From positions 279,849 to 343,848 of the forward strand of contig NZ_JAPFHA010000001.1 of NCBI RefSeq assembly GCF_026586805.1: a stretch of 64,000 nucleotides of DNA, in the 5' to 3' direction. A program made the translations under genes and the position numbers. The notes under the pieces were generated by a model. That model was not told the DNA's origin. It did no database searches and was given only the letters and a program-made list of their open reading frames with translations. Positions 35,816-44,318 of this stretch are shown here, one piece after another (position 1 is the stretch's first letter; the number at the start of each line of letters is the position of its first letter). The DNA is from Niveibacterium sp. 24ML. Its GTDB lineage: Bacteria > Pseudomonadota > Gammaproteobacteria > Burkholderiales > Rhodocyclaceae.

Positions 35816-36919
35816 ATGCAAGTCGCCCCCATCAGTTTTGATCGCTTCAACACGCTGCGCGATGAAGAAGCACAAGAACGCATCCGCGCCGCGCGCGCAC
35901 GCCTGGGCAAGAAGGCGGTGCTGCTGGTGCACCACTATCAGCGCGCCGACGTCTTCCGCCATGCCGATCTGACCGGGGATTCGCTGCGCTTGTCGCACCT
36001 GGCCAGCCAATCCGAAGCGGACTACCTGGTGTTCTGCGGTGTGCACTTCATGGCCGAAGTGGCCGACATCCTGTCGCAGCCCCACCAGATTGCCGTGCTG
36101 CCCGACCTGGCCGCCGGCTGCTCGATGGCCGATATGGCCAACCTGGCCAAGGTGGAACGCTGCTGGCGCGAGCTGACCGAAGTGCTGGGCGAGTCGCCCG
36201 ACAAGCAGTTCACGCCGGTCACCTACATTAACTCGGCGGCCGACCTCAAAGCCTTCTGCGGTGAGCACGGCGGCATCGTCTGCACCTCGTCGAACGCGCG
36301 CACGATTCTCGACTGGAGCTTCGCGCAGCGCCCGAAGATCCTGTTCTTCCCCGACCAGCACCTGGGGCGCTGGAGCGGGCACCAGATGGGCATCCCGCTC
36401 GAAGAGATGGTGATCTGGGATCCGGATCAGGAATACGGCGGCCTGACGCCCGAGCAGATCCGCGGCGCCAAGATGTTGTTGTGGAAGGGGCACTGCGCGG
36501 TGCACCAGATGTTCCAGCCGGCGCACATCATGCGCTGGCGCACCCAGCACCCGGACGGCATCGTGATCTCGCACCCGGAGAGCCCCTTCGAGGTTTGCCG
36601 GCAGTCCGATCATGTCGGCTCCACCGAGTACATCCTCAAGACGATCAAGGCGGCACCCGCAGGCACGCGCTGGCTGGTGGGCACCGAGCTCAACCTTGTC
36701 AGCCGGCTGGCGGATGAGGTCAAGCATGAGGGCAAGATTGTCGAGTTCATGTCGCCAACGATCTGCATGTGCTCGACGATGCAGCGGATTGATCCGCAGC
36801 ACTTGGCGTGGACGCTGGAAAACCTCGCCGACGGCAAGATCGTGAACCGGATCAGCGTGCCGGATCACGAAGCCAAGCTCGCCAAGCTCGCACTCGATCG
36901 GATGCTTGCCGTTTCCTGA
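35816..36919 (+). CDS. nadA: Quinolinate synthase NadA
   Basis: This 367-residue enzyme condenses iminoaspartate with dihydroxyacetone phosphate for NAD synthesis. It has HHYQRADVFRHADLTGDSLRLS, LAAGCSMADMA, GIVCTSSNA and FMSPTICMCSTM, the cysteines binding a 4Fe-4S cluster. The ATG at 35816 gives the family N-terminus; an upstream in-frame start at 35762 adds 18 unsupported residues. An intrinsic terminator follows. Confidence 0.96.
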   Translation: MQVAPISFDRFNTLRDEEAQERIRAARARLGKKAVLLVHHYQRADVFRHADLTGDSLRLSHLASQSEADYLVFCGVHFMAEVADILSQPHQIAVLPDLAAGCSMADMANLAKVERCWRELTEVLGESPDKQFTPVTYINSAADLKAFCGEHGGIVCTSSNARTILDWSFAQRPKILFFPDQHLGRWSGHQMGIPLEEMVIWDPDQEYGGLTPEQIRGAKMLLWKGHCAVHQMFQPAHIMRWRTQHPDGIVISHPESPFEVCRQSDHVGSTEYILKTIKAAPAGTRWLVGTELNLVSRLADEVKHEGKIVEFMSPTICMCSTMQRIDPQHLAWTLENLADGKIVNRISVPDHEAKLAKLALDRMLAVS

Positions 36920-36940
36920 AACTGGGGCGCACCGGCAAAG

Positions 36941-36978
36941 AAAAACGCCCCGCCGCTTGCGCGCCGGGGCGTTTTTTT
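36941..36978. terminator. Bidirectional Rho-independent terminator
   Basis: CGCCCCG (36946-36952) pairs with CGGGGCG (36965-36971), with runs of A on the left and seven T on the right. It ends nadA and, on the other strand, the chalcone-isomerase-like gene that stops at 36998. Confidence 0.88.
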
Positions 36979-36997
36979 CTATGCCAATCAGCCGAAA

Positions 36998-37603
36998 TCA
37001 GCCTGCGTTAGGCACACCAAGCAGGTTGTTCCGGGTCGTGGCGCGAACCTTGGGGCCAAGCCAGACCTTCATGATGATCGGGAAGAAGGTATCGCCCTGT
37101 ATCGGCTGAGTCACAAATTCCCCGTTGATTTTGATTTCGGTCACCTTGCTGGCAGGGTTCCAGTCCCAGGTTGCCACATCGCCCTTGACCAGCTTGGGGC
37201 GGCTGTTGAATGCACCGCCCAACGCCGCGATCTGCATGATGTTGCCTTCGATCTCGTCACGCGTAGCGTTCTGCTTGATTCGATCCAGCAAAACGGTCGC
37301 CAGATCCTTTGATGAAATGTCCTTGAGCGCAACGACACGGATGCGCTTGGGGCCCTTTGCCGCAAACGCTGCCTCAGGCGTATTTGCCTTGTTCTGCAAA
37401 TACAAACCCACCGCCGTCGCCTTCGACGACAGCATCTGCGAGCTCGACGCGCCGTTCAGTGCAAGCTTCTGACCTGTGACGGTTTCACTGTCCTCGAACA
37501 TCACGCCGTCGATCTCCACGCCAGCGAAGGCCGGACTCGCGCAGACGAGGCACGCAGCCAGGAGCCCCTTGCGCAGCTGGTTCAAATCAAGATGAAGTTG
37601 CAT
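36998..37603 (-). CDS. Chalcone-isomerase-like periplasmic protein, copy B
   Basis: This 201-residue protein has a signal peptide (KGLLAACLVCASPAFA) followed by a chalcone isomerase-like (Chalcone_3) domain: VEIDGVMFEDSETVTGQKL, FFPIIMKVWLG. Bacterial members are not flavonoid enzymes as far as known, and their function is open. The product is closely similar along its whole length to the next gene upstream, ending in the same TRNNLLGVPNAG. GGGAG precedes the start. Confidence 0.88.
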   Translation of the reverse strand: MQLHLDLNQLRKGLLAACLVCASPAFAGVEIDGVMFEDSETVTGQKLALNGASSSQMLSSKATAVGLYLQNKANTPEAAFAAKGPKRIRVVALKDISSKDLATVLLDRIKQNATRDEIEGNIMQIAALGGAFNSRPKLVKGDVATWDWNPASKVTEIKINGEFVTQPIQGDTFFPIIMKVWLGPKVRATTRNNLLGVPNAG

Positions 37604-37619
37604 GGTCTGTGTTCTCCCG

Positions 37620-38225
37620 TTAGCCCGCGTTCGGAACGCCGAGCAGGTTATTGCGCGTTGCAGGCTTCACCTTGGGCCCGAGCCAAACCTTCATGATGAC
37701 CGGAAAGAAGGTCTCGCCCTGGATGGGTTGCGTAACCTGCTCGCCATTCACACGCACTTCCGTGGACTTGGTCACCGGGTTCCAATCCCAGGTCGCCACA
37801 TCCCCCTTGACCAGTTTCGGGCGGGTGTTGAACGCCCCGCCGAGCGCCGCCAATTGCAAAATGTTGTTTTCCACCTCGTCGCGCGTCGCGTTCTGCCGGA
37901 TGCGATCGAGCAAGGTATTCGCCAAGTCCTTGGCGGTAATGTCCCGAAGCGCCACCACGCGCAGACGCTTGGCGCCCTTCATCGCAAAAGCGCCCTCTGC
38001 GGTATTGGTCTTGTTTGCAAGGTACATGCCTACCGCGGTCGCCTTGACCGATAACACCTGCGACGCCGTTGCGCCGTTGAGCACCAGCTTTTGCCCCGCC
38101 ACTGTCTCGTTCTCTTCGAACATGACACCTTCAACTTCAACAGCCGCGAGAACCGGCCCGGCCAATACAAGGCAGGCGGCAATGAGGCTGCGACGCAACA
38201 GTCCCGAATCAGTACGCAAGCGCAT
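37620..38225 (-). CDS. Chalcone-isomerase-like periplasmic protein, copy A
   Basis: This 201-residue protein has signal RSLIAACLVLAGPVLAA and the same domain as copy B. Both copies share NATRDE, LAALGGAFN, RPKLVKGDVATWDWNP and the identical last 12 residues, so they arose by tandem duplication. They are separated by 16 bp and probably cotranscribed. It is the upstream copy of the pair. Confidence 0.88.
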   Translation of the reverse strand: MRLRTDSGLLRRSLIAACLVLAGPVLAAVEVEGVMFEENETVAGQKLVLNGATASQVLSVKATAVGMYLANKTNTAEGAFAMKGAKRLRVVALRDITAKDLANTLLDRIRQNATRDEVENNILQLAALGGAFNTRPKLVKGDVATWDWNPVTKSTEVRVNGEQVTQPIQGETFFPVIMKVWLGPKVKPATRNNLLGVPNAG

Positions 38226-38310
38226 GGTGTTTTCCCTCTAATAATTAGTGACTCACTATGTGACAATTGGCACACTTGAACACACCAAGTCCAACCGAAT
38301 CGGCACCAGC

Positions 38311-38324
38311 TTGATCTTGCTCAA
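38311..38324. promoter_or_regulatory. FNR/Anr-like box between divergent genes
   Basis: TTGATCTTGCTCAA matches TTGAT-N4-ATCAA at all but one position of the second half-site. It lies 65 bp upstream of the plus-strand gene at 38389 and about 92 bp from the minus-strand gene at 38225. Oxygen control is only a possibility. Confidence 0.35.
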
Positions 38325-38388
38325 AACCAAAAAGGCGGCCGCATTCTCCCAGAAATACCAGCGCTGAATGCCGGCCCAAAGGAAATTC

Positions 38389-39411
38389 ATGAAAATTCAC
38401 ACCAGCCACCGCTTGATCGCCGCAAGTATCGCAGCCCTTTCAATGACTGCTCCGGCAGTCGCAACCGAACGGGGGCAGTTGCGTGCATTGCTCGGCCTGC
38501 CAGGCCAGGATCTCACCAGCCCGGCGATGCCCGGCTTCTACGTTCAGGCCAACTACCAGCACTACTACGCGGGCGAGTTCAAGGACAACGAAGGCAACAC
38601 GCCGGTCCAGAAAACGACGATCCCCGGGCTGGGCACCGTGAGCGCCACGCAAGACAGCCAGATCCGCGCCGACGTGCTCGCGCTGCGCGCCTCATGGGTT
38701 TCCGAAACCCAACTCTGGGATGGCCGCGTCGGCGTTTCGGCCACGCTGCCCTTGATCAAGCAAACGGTGGTCACCAACCTCACCCGCACCACGCCGCTGC
38801 CGCCGCCCTTTGCCGGCCTGCTTGATCAGCAGATCGCAGCGGCCTCGGCCGCCAACACCGGCAGCGAATCGGGCCTGGGCGACATGGAAATCGCCCCCTT
38901 CGTCGACTGGCAGACCGACAGCTACCGCGTGATCTTCGCGCCAGCCATCGTCGCACCGGTTGGCAGCTATGACAAAGACAAGGCCATCAACACCGGCGCA
39001 GGCAACTTCTGGACCTTCCGCCCGGTGCTCACCTTCGGCTATGTCACCGAGAACGGCTGGGAGTTTGGTACCCGCGCCACCTACTCCTTCAACACCGAAA
39101 ACAGCGACACCAAGTACACCTCGGGTCAGTACCTGCACGCTGACGGCGCAGCGATGTACCAGATTCGCGAAGGCATCCGCCTCGGCGCAGCCGGCTACCT
39201 GATCTACCAGACCACCGACGACAAGTCCGACGCCGGCACCGTACCGAACGAGGGCAACAAGGCGCGCGTGTTCAGCCTGGGCCCGCAGGTGAGCTGGCAG
39301 AGTGAGGATTCCACCGTGAACGTGGAGTTCAAGGTCATGCAGGAATTCGGCGTGCGTAACCGCCCCGAAGGCACGCTGGGCTGGCTGCGCCTGGTCTATC
39401 GCCTGAACTGA
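38389..39411 (+). CDS. Outer-membrane MetA-pathway-type protein (PF13557-like)
   Basis: A 340-residue protein with a signal peptide ([25 protein letters not shown]) and alternating hydrophobic beta strands typical of a small porin-like barrel: [44 protein letters not shown] and a C-terminal [11 protein letters not shown]. This is the phenol-degradation meta-pathway/SphA family, linked to uptake or sensing of hydrophobic compounds. AAGGA supports the ATG at 38389; an upstream one at 38368 lacks a site. Confidence 0.8.
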   Translation: MKIHTSHRLIAASIAALSMTAPAVATERGQLRALLGLPGQDLTSPAMPGFYVQANYQHYYAGEFKDNEGNTPVQKTTIPGLGTVSATQDSQIRADVLALRASWVSETQLWDGRVGVSATLPLIKQTVVTNLTRTTPLPPPFAGLLDQQIAAASAANTGSESGLGDMEIAPFVDWQTDSYRVIFAPAIVAPVGSYDKDKAINTGAGNFWTFRPVLTFGYVTENGWEFGTRATYSFNTENSDTKYTSGQYLHADGAAMYQIREGIRLGAAGYLIYQTTDDKSDAGTVPNEGNKARVFSLGPQVSWQSEDSTVNVEFKVMQEFGVRNRPEGTLGWLRLVYRLN

Positions 39412-39430
39412 TTGGCAACACCGTGATGCA

Positions 39431-39456
39431 ACAAGGCCCCGGCGACGGGGCCTTGT
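39431..39456 (+). terminator. Hairpin after the outer-membrane protein gene
   Basis: ACAAGGCCCC (39431-39440) pairs perfectly with GGGGCCTTGT (39447-39456) across a GGCGAC loop. The tract that follows is TCGTTTA, so termination would be moderate. Confidence 0.65.
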
Positions 39457-39565
39457 TCGTTTACCGACAGCCGGGCTTGCGCAAGCGCCGCCCACGGCCC
39501 ATCTTTATCACTTTGCAGAGTCGCCCCCCGCGCAGCATTCGCACCCCCGTTCGAGGAGCAATGGC

Positions 39566-41191
39566 ATGGCAGATCGGCAGCGCGCGCAGCAATACCGCAA
39601 GCTTCGCGGCAACAAGCTGATGAGCGCCGCCGAGGCGGTGAGCCTGATCGCAGACGGCGACACCGTTGCCACCGGCGGCTTCATCGGTGCGGGCTTCGCC
39701 GAGAACATCGCAGTGGCGATCGAAGCGCAGTTCCTTGCGGCCCGCGCCGCGGGGCAACACGCGACACCGCGCGACCTGACGCTGGTTTATGCCGCCGGGC
39801 AGGGCGATGGCGATAGCCGCGGCCTCAACCACTTTGGCCATGACGGGCTGGTGCGCCGCGTGATCGGCGGCCACTGGGGGCTGGTGCCCAAGCTGCAGGC
39901 GCTTGCGGTGGCCGAACGGATCGAGGGCTACAGCCTGCCTCAGGGCGTGATCACCCACCTCTTCCGCGACATCGCTGCCGGCAAGCCCGGTACCGTCACC
40001 CCGATCGGGCTGGGCACCTTCGTCGACCCACGCCAGAGCGGCGGCCGGGTCAACCGCGTCACCACCGAAGCACTGGTTGAACGGATCGAACTGGGCGGGC
40101 ACGAATGCCTGTTCTACAAAGCTTTTCCGATTCATGTCGGCATCATCCGCGGCAGCACCGCCGACCCGGACGGCAACATTTCCATGGAACGCGAGGCGCT
40201 GACCCTGGAAGCGCAAGCCATCGCCATGGCCGCGCACAACTGCGGCGGTGTTGTGATCGTGCAGGTCGAACGCATCGCCGAACGCGGCACGCTCAACCCG
40301 CGCGCAGTCAAGATCCCCGGCGTGCTGGTGGATGCCGTGGTCCTCGCCGAGCACCCCGACTACCACCGCCAGACCTTTGCCGAACCCTACAGCGCCGCCC
40401 TCTCCAACGAGATCCGCGTGCCGGTCGAATCGATGCCGCCGCTGGCAATGAGCGAGCGCAAGATCATCGCGCGCCGCGCCGCAATGGAACTGGTGCCGCA
40501 CGCGGTGGTGAATCTCGGGATCGGCATGCCGGAGGGCGTTGCCGCCGTTGCGGCCGAAGAAGGCGTCGCGCATCTCATGACGCTCACCACCGAGCCGGGC
40601 GTCATCGGCGGCATTCCGCAAGGCGGGCTCAACTTCGGCGCCGGCATCAATATCCAGGCGCTGATCGACCAGCCCAATCAGTTCGATTTCTACGACGGCG
40701 GCGGGCTGGATATCGCCTTTCTCGGGCTCGCCGAAGCTGACGCGCATGGCGATCTGAATGTTTCGCGCTTTGGCACCCGACTGACTGGCCCGGGCGGCTT
40801 CATCAACATCAGCCAGAGCGCCCGTGAAGTCGTGTTCATGGGCACCTTCACCGCAGGCGGGCTGGAAACAGCGATCCATGGCGGGCAACTGAAGATCGTC
40901 CGCGAAGGGCGCGCGCGCAAGTTCGTCAGCCGTGTCGAGCAGATCACCTTCAGCGCCGACTATGCGCGCCGCAGGGGCCAGCGCGTGCGTTACATCACTG
41001 AGCGCGCCGTCTTCCGGCTCGGTGAGGCCGGGCCGGAACTGATCGAAATCGCCCCCGGCATCGACCTCGAACGCGACATCCTCGCGCAGATGGGTTTTCG
41101 CCCCGCCATCGCGCCCACGCTTCGCTTGATGGATCCGCGCCTGTTCGCGCCCATCACGATGGCGCTCAAGGCCGACATCGAAGCCCACTGA
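39566..41191 (+). CDS. Acyl-CoA:carboxylate CoA-transferase (YdiF/SCOT-like)
   Basis: This 541-residue protein combines both CoA-transferase halves (PF01144 twice) as in E. coli YdiF. The N-terminal half has [14 protein letters not shown], and the C-terminal half has [13 protein letters not shown] and [18 protein letters not shown]. Glu343 in TEPG is in the position of the glutamate that forms the acyl-glutamyl thioester. It probably moves CoA between short-chain acids such as acetate, acetoacetate or propionate. It stands alone in its transcription unit. Confidence 0.92.
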   Translation: MADRQRAQQYRKLRGNKLMSAAEAVSLIADGDTVATGGFIGAGFAENIAVAIEAQFLAARAAGQHATPRDLTLVYAAGQGDGDSRGLNHFGHDGLVRRVIGGHWGLVPKLQALAVAERIEGYSLPQGVITHLFRDIAAGKPGTVTPIGLGTFVDPRQSGGRVNRVTTEALVERIELGGHECLFYKAFPIHVGIIRGSTADPDGNISMEREALTLEAQAIAMAAHNCGGVVIVQVERIAERGTLNPRAVKIPGVLVDAVVLAEHPDYHRQTFAEPYSAALSNEIRVPVESMPPLAMSERKIIARRAAMELVPHAVVNLGIGMPEGVAAVAAEEGVAHLMTLTTEPGVIGGIPQGGLNFGAGINIQALIDQPNQFDFYDGGGLDIAFLGLAEADAHGDLNVSRFGTRLTGPGGFINISQSAREVVFMGTFTAGGLETAIHGGQLKIVREGRARKFVSRVEQITFSADYARRRGQRVRYITERAVFRLGEAGPELIEIAPGIDLERDILAQMGFRPAIAPTLRLMDPRLFAPITMALKADIEAH

Positions 41192-41342
41192 GCCCCGGCT
41201 TCGCGCCCCGGGCGCGGCGCGGGGCGGGCGCCCGATCAGTCATGGCGTGCTGCCAACCAGATCACATCGCCCCGCAAACCGTCATGACATCCGGGTTTGC
41301 CAATGTCATCATCCGGCATCCCTGTTCTGGTCCCTCTCCGCC

Positions 41343-44294
41343 ATGTCGGTCGCGTCCTTGCTGTCTTCAGCGCTCTCCACTTCGCTGTTCACGTCCGAAT
41401 CGCGCCTCTACGGTTTTGCCCTCGAAGGCGACGCCACCGACTGGCTGGTCGAAACCTTCCGCGCGCGCGAAGCGCTCTCGGAACTCTCGGCCTGGCAGGT
41501 CGATCTGCTGTGCACCAACGCCCACATTGCGCCGTCTTCGCTGATCAACAAACAAGCCGCCCTGCGCATCACGCTCGCCGATGGCAGCGCGGTGCAGCGC
41601 TCGGGATATGTGCGCGAAGCGGCACTGCTTGATTCGAACGGCGGCCTCGCGCGCTATCGCCTCACCCTCGCGCCATGGCTGTGGTTTGCCACCCAATCCT
41701 CGTGCAGCCGTGTCTTCAACGAGAAGACGCTGACCGAAATCATCGAGGCGGTATTCGAGCCCTACACTGCCGTGGCGCAGTGGCGCTATTCGGAAGAGGT
41801 CGCATCTTTCCTGGCCGAATTGCCGCCGCGGTCCTTGTGCGTGCAGTACCGGGAGAGCGATTTCGACTTCGTGAGCCGTTTGCTCTGCGAAGAGGGCTTG
41901 GGCTATTGCTTCCGGGAAACCGGCGAGGATTCGGGCAAGGCAGCCGCCGTCTCGCAACAAGCCCTGCATGAGATGCTGATCTTCGCCGACGCTGCCGCGC
42001 TACCGCAGGACCGCTGCGCCGCATCGGCCGCCGGTGGCGCCGGCCTGCGTTATCACCGCGCCGCCGCACCCGAATCGCAGGACAGCATCCTCGCCTTTGG
42101 TTGCCAGCGGCGGTTTCTGTCCTCGCGCACCACGCTGCTCTCCACCGACTACAAGGCCGACTCGGCGATCAGCGCGTCACTCCCGAGTGCCACGCCGATC
42201 GGCGGCCCCAACGCGCTGGCGCTCGAAGACTACGATTTCGTCGGCAGCTACGCCTTTGCCAACGCAGGCTTGGCTGAGCGCTATGTGCGCCTGGCGCGAG
42301 AATCGGTCGAGGCGCAGGTCGAAACCTGGCTCGGTCACGCCTCGGTGCGCAGCCTGCGCCCGGGCACCTGGTTCGATCTGAAAGCCGGCCTTGCCGATCA
42401 ACTCTCTGACCTGATCCCCAGCTACAAGCCCGGCAGCCACGACAACCGTTTTCTGGTGCGGGCCGTCGAGAGTGCTGGCAAGAACAACTTGCCGGTCGGT
42501 GTGAGCGAAGCGCTCGCGGCCCGGCTTGGCAGTCAGGCCGCCAAGGCAAGTGAATCCGATGAGGACTGGGGGGCGTGGGGCGACTGGGACGATGCCCATG
42601 CCGGCGCCCCCGGATCAGCCGGCCAGGGTGACGCGGCCACGCAGATCCCGATCGACGCCAAGCTGATTGAAGCCGCTACCGAACACGGCTACGCCTGCCT
42701 CTTCGAAGCGCAGCGCATCGTCACCCCCTGGCGGCCGCAGTTGCGCGATGGCACCGGCGCACGCCTGAACCCGCGCCCGACGGTCTCCGGGCTGCAGCAT
42801 GCGGTGGTGATCGGCGCCAACGGCGAAGAATCGCCCTCCGGCACCCAGGAAGTACATACCGATGCGCTGGGCCGCATCCGCATCCGCTTTCTCTGGCAAT
42901 CGCCCAACGATCCGGGCTCCTGCTGGGTGCGGGTGGTCACCCGCCATGCCGGTGCGCAAGCGGGCACGCGTTTCATCCCGCGCATCGGCCAGGAGGTGCT
43001 GGTGAGCTTCCTGCAGGGCGACATCGACCGGCCGATCTGCGTTGGCGCGGTGTTCAACGGGCGCGGCGAGAACGGCATTCCGCCCACACCCGGTGGCAAG
43101 GCCGCCAAGCCCGATCCGAATGTGTTCACCTACGCCAACGATCGCACGGCCAGCGCGCAGGCCAACCTCGCCGGGGGCCATGCGCCGCTGTGGCACTCGG
43201 CCGGTGCCGGCGATGCGAACCACCGCAACGCCGGTGCGCTCTCGGGCTTTCGCAGCCGCGCCTGGGGCGGGGGCGGCTGGAGCGAACTGGTGTTCGACGA
43301 TTCCGATGGCCAGCTGCGCACCCAACTCGCCACCACCCAGCAGAGCACCAGCCTCACGCTGGGACACCTGATCCACACCCGCGACAACTACCGCGGCAGC
43401 TTCCGTGGCAATGGTTTTGAACTGCGCACCGATGCCTTCGGCGCGATCAACGCTGCACGCGGCATCCTGCTCTCCACCTACGGCATACAGCGCAGTGAAG
43501 CGGCCGGTGACAACGCCGCTGGCGTGGCGCTCGCAAGGCAGGCCCAGAAGCTCGCCGAAGCCATGAACGGCGCCGCAAAGACGCATCAGACCGTGCCTTA
43601 CGCCAGCCATGTTGGCGGCGCCAAGGCGAATGCCTGCACGCTGACGCCGCAGAAGCCGCTCGCCGCCGCGATTACCGAAGCGCTCTCCGGCTGTGTCGCG
43701 GCCGAAAGCCTCGATGCCGCCTACGGTGATGCGGCACTGCCGGTGAAGAAACAAGGCGTCCCGCACAGCGCCGCGGCGATGCTTGCCGTCTCGGCCAAGG
43801 CCGGCCTCTCGCTCACCGCGGCCGACGCAATCACGCTGGCCGCCAACGAAACCCTGCTGCTGGCCAGCGGCGCGAACCAGGAGCTGGTCACCCAAGGCAA
43901 CACCCGCCTGCACACCGGCCAGACGCTCGGCATCCTCGCCGGCGCCGAGAAGGCAGGGGAAGGCGGCGCGGGCCTGCACCTCATCGCCGGCAACGGCCCG
44001 CTGCGCCTCGAAGCCCACAGCGACATCCTGCAGCTCGCCGCCAAGGAAGACCTGAAGGTGATCTCCGCCAACGCCGCGGTCGACTTCGCCGCCGCCAAGA
44101 AGATCCACCTCGCCACGGCGGGGGGCGCGAGCATCACCATCGAAGGCGGCAACATCACCGTGCAATGCCCGGGCACGCTCACGATTCATGCCGGGCAGAA
44201 GAGTTTTGGGGGAGGCGGGAGGGTCGATGCACAGCTACCCAAGTGGCAGCAGGCGGACTTTCAGCGCAAGTCCCGTTTCTCGTTCTCTGGCTGA
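41343..44294 (+). CDS. vgrG: Type VI secretion tip protein VgrG with DUF2345 extension
   Basis: This 983-residue protein has the gp27-like domain at the N-terminus (SRLYGFALEGDATDWLVETF, CVQYRESDFDFVSRLLCEEGLGYCF), a gp5-like OB-fold (VHTDALGRIRIRFLWQ, CWVRVVTRHAGAQAGTRFIPRIGQEVLVSFLQGDIDRP written in parts across 42840-43040), then DUF2345 beta-helix repeats and an end reading GNITVQCPGTLTIHAGQKS. It forms the spike of the T6SS needle and carries effectors. The ATG at 41343 is the chosen start; the frame is open from 41247. The peptidoglycan effector follows after 24 bp. Confidence 0.93.
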   Translation: MSVASLLSSALSTSLFTSESRLYGFALEGDATDWLVETFRAREALSELSAWQVDLLCTNAHIAPSSLINKQAALRITLADGSAVQRSGYVREAALLDSNGGLARYRLTLAPWLWFATQSSCSRVFNEKTLTEIIEAVFEPYTAVAQWRYSEEVASFLAELPPRSLCVQYRESDFDFVSRLLCEEGLGYCFRETGEDSGKAAAVSQQALHEMLIFADAAALPQDRCAASAAGGAGLRYHRAAAPESQDSILAFGCQRRFLSSRTTLLSTDYKADSAISASLPSATPIGGPNALALEDYDFVGSYAFANAGLAERYVRLARESVEAQVETWLGHASVRSLRPGTWFDLKAGLADQLSDLIPSYKPGSHDNRFLVRAVESAGKNNLPVGVSEALAARLGSQAAKASESDEDWGAWGDWDDAHAGAPGSAGQGDAATQIPIDAKLIEAATEHGYACLFEAQRIVTPWRPQLRDGTGARLNPRPTVSGLQHAVVIGANGEESPSGTQEVHTDALGRIRIRFLWQSPNDPGSCWVRVVTRHAGAQAGTRFIPRIGQEVLVSFLQGDIDRPICVGAVFNGRGENGIPPTPGGKAAKPDPNVFTYANDRTASAQANLAGGHAPLWHSAGAGDANHRNAGALSGFRSRAWGGGGWSELVFDDSDGQLRTQLATTQQSTSLTLGHLIHTRDNYRGSFRGNGFELRTDAFGAINAARGILLSTYGIQRSEAAGDNAAGVALARQAQKLAEAMNGAAKTHQTVPYASHVGGAKANACTLTPQKPLAAAITEALSGCVAAESLDAAYGDAALPVKKQGVPHSAAAMLAVSAKAGLSLTAADAITLAANETLLLASGANQELVTQGNTRLHTGQTLGILAGAEKAGEGGAGLHLIAGNGPLRLEAHSDILQLAAKEDLKVISANAAVDFAAAKKIHLATAGGASITIEGGNITVQCPGTLTIHAGQKSFGGGGRVDAQLPKWQQADFQRKSRFSFSG

Positions 44295-44318
44295 ACCCAT
44301 TTCACACGAGCTACACCC

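Noticed and set aside
38226..38388. Second sigma-54 promoter (TTGGCACACTTG) in the gap upstream of the outer-membrane protein gene
   Set aside because: The GG-N10-GC spacing fails: no GC occurs at the -12 position for either GGCAC.
39461..41188. Long open frame (575 codons) on the minus strand across the CoA-transferase gene
   Set aside because: The sense strand encodes a full CoA-transferase with its active-site glutamate. The antisense product has no recognisable domain.
42615..44189. Minus-strand frame of 524 codons inside vgrG
   Set aside because: VgrG motifs are continuous on the plus strand. The antisense frame arises from GC-rich third positions.
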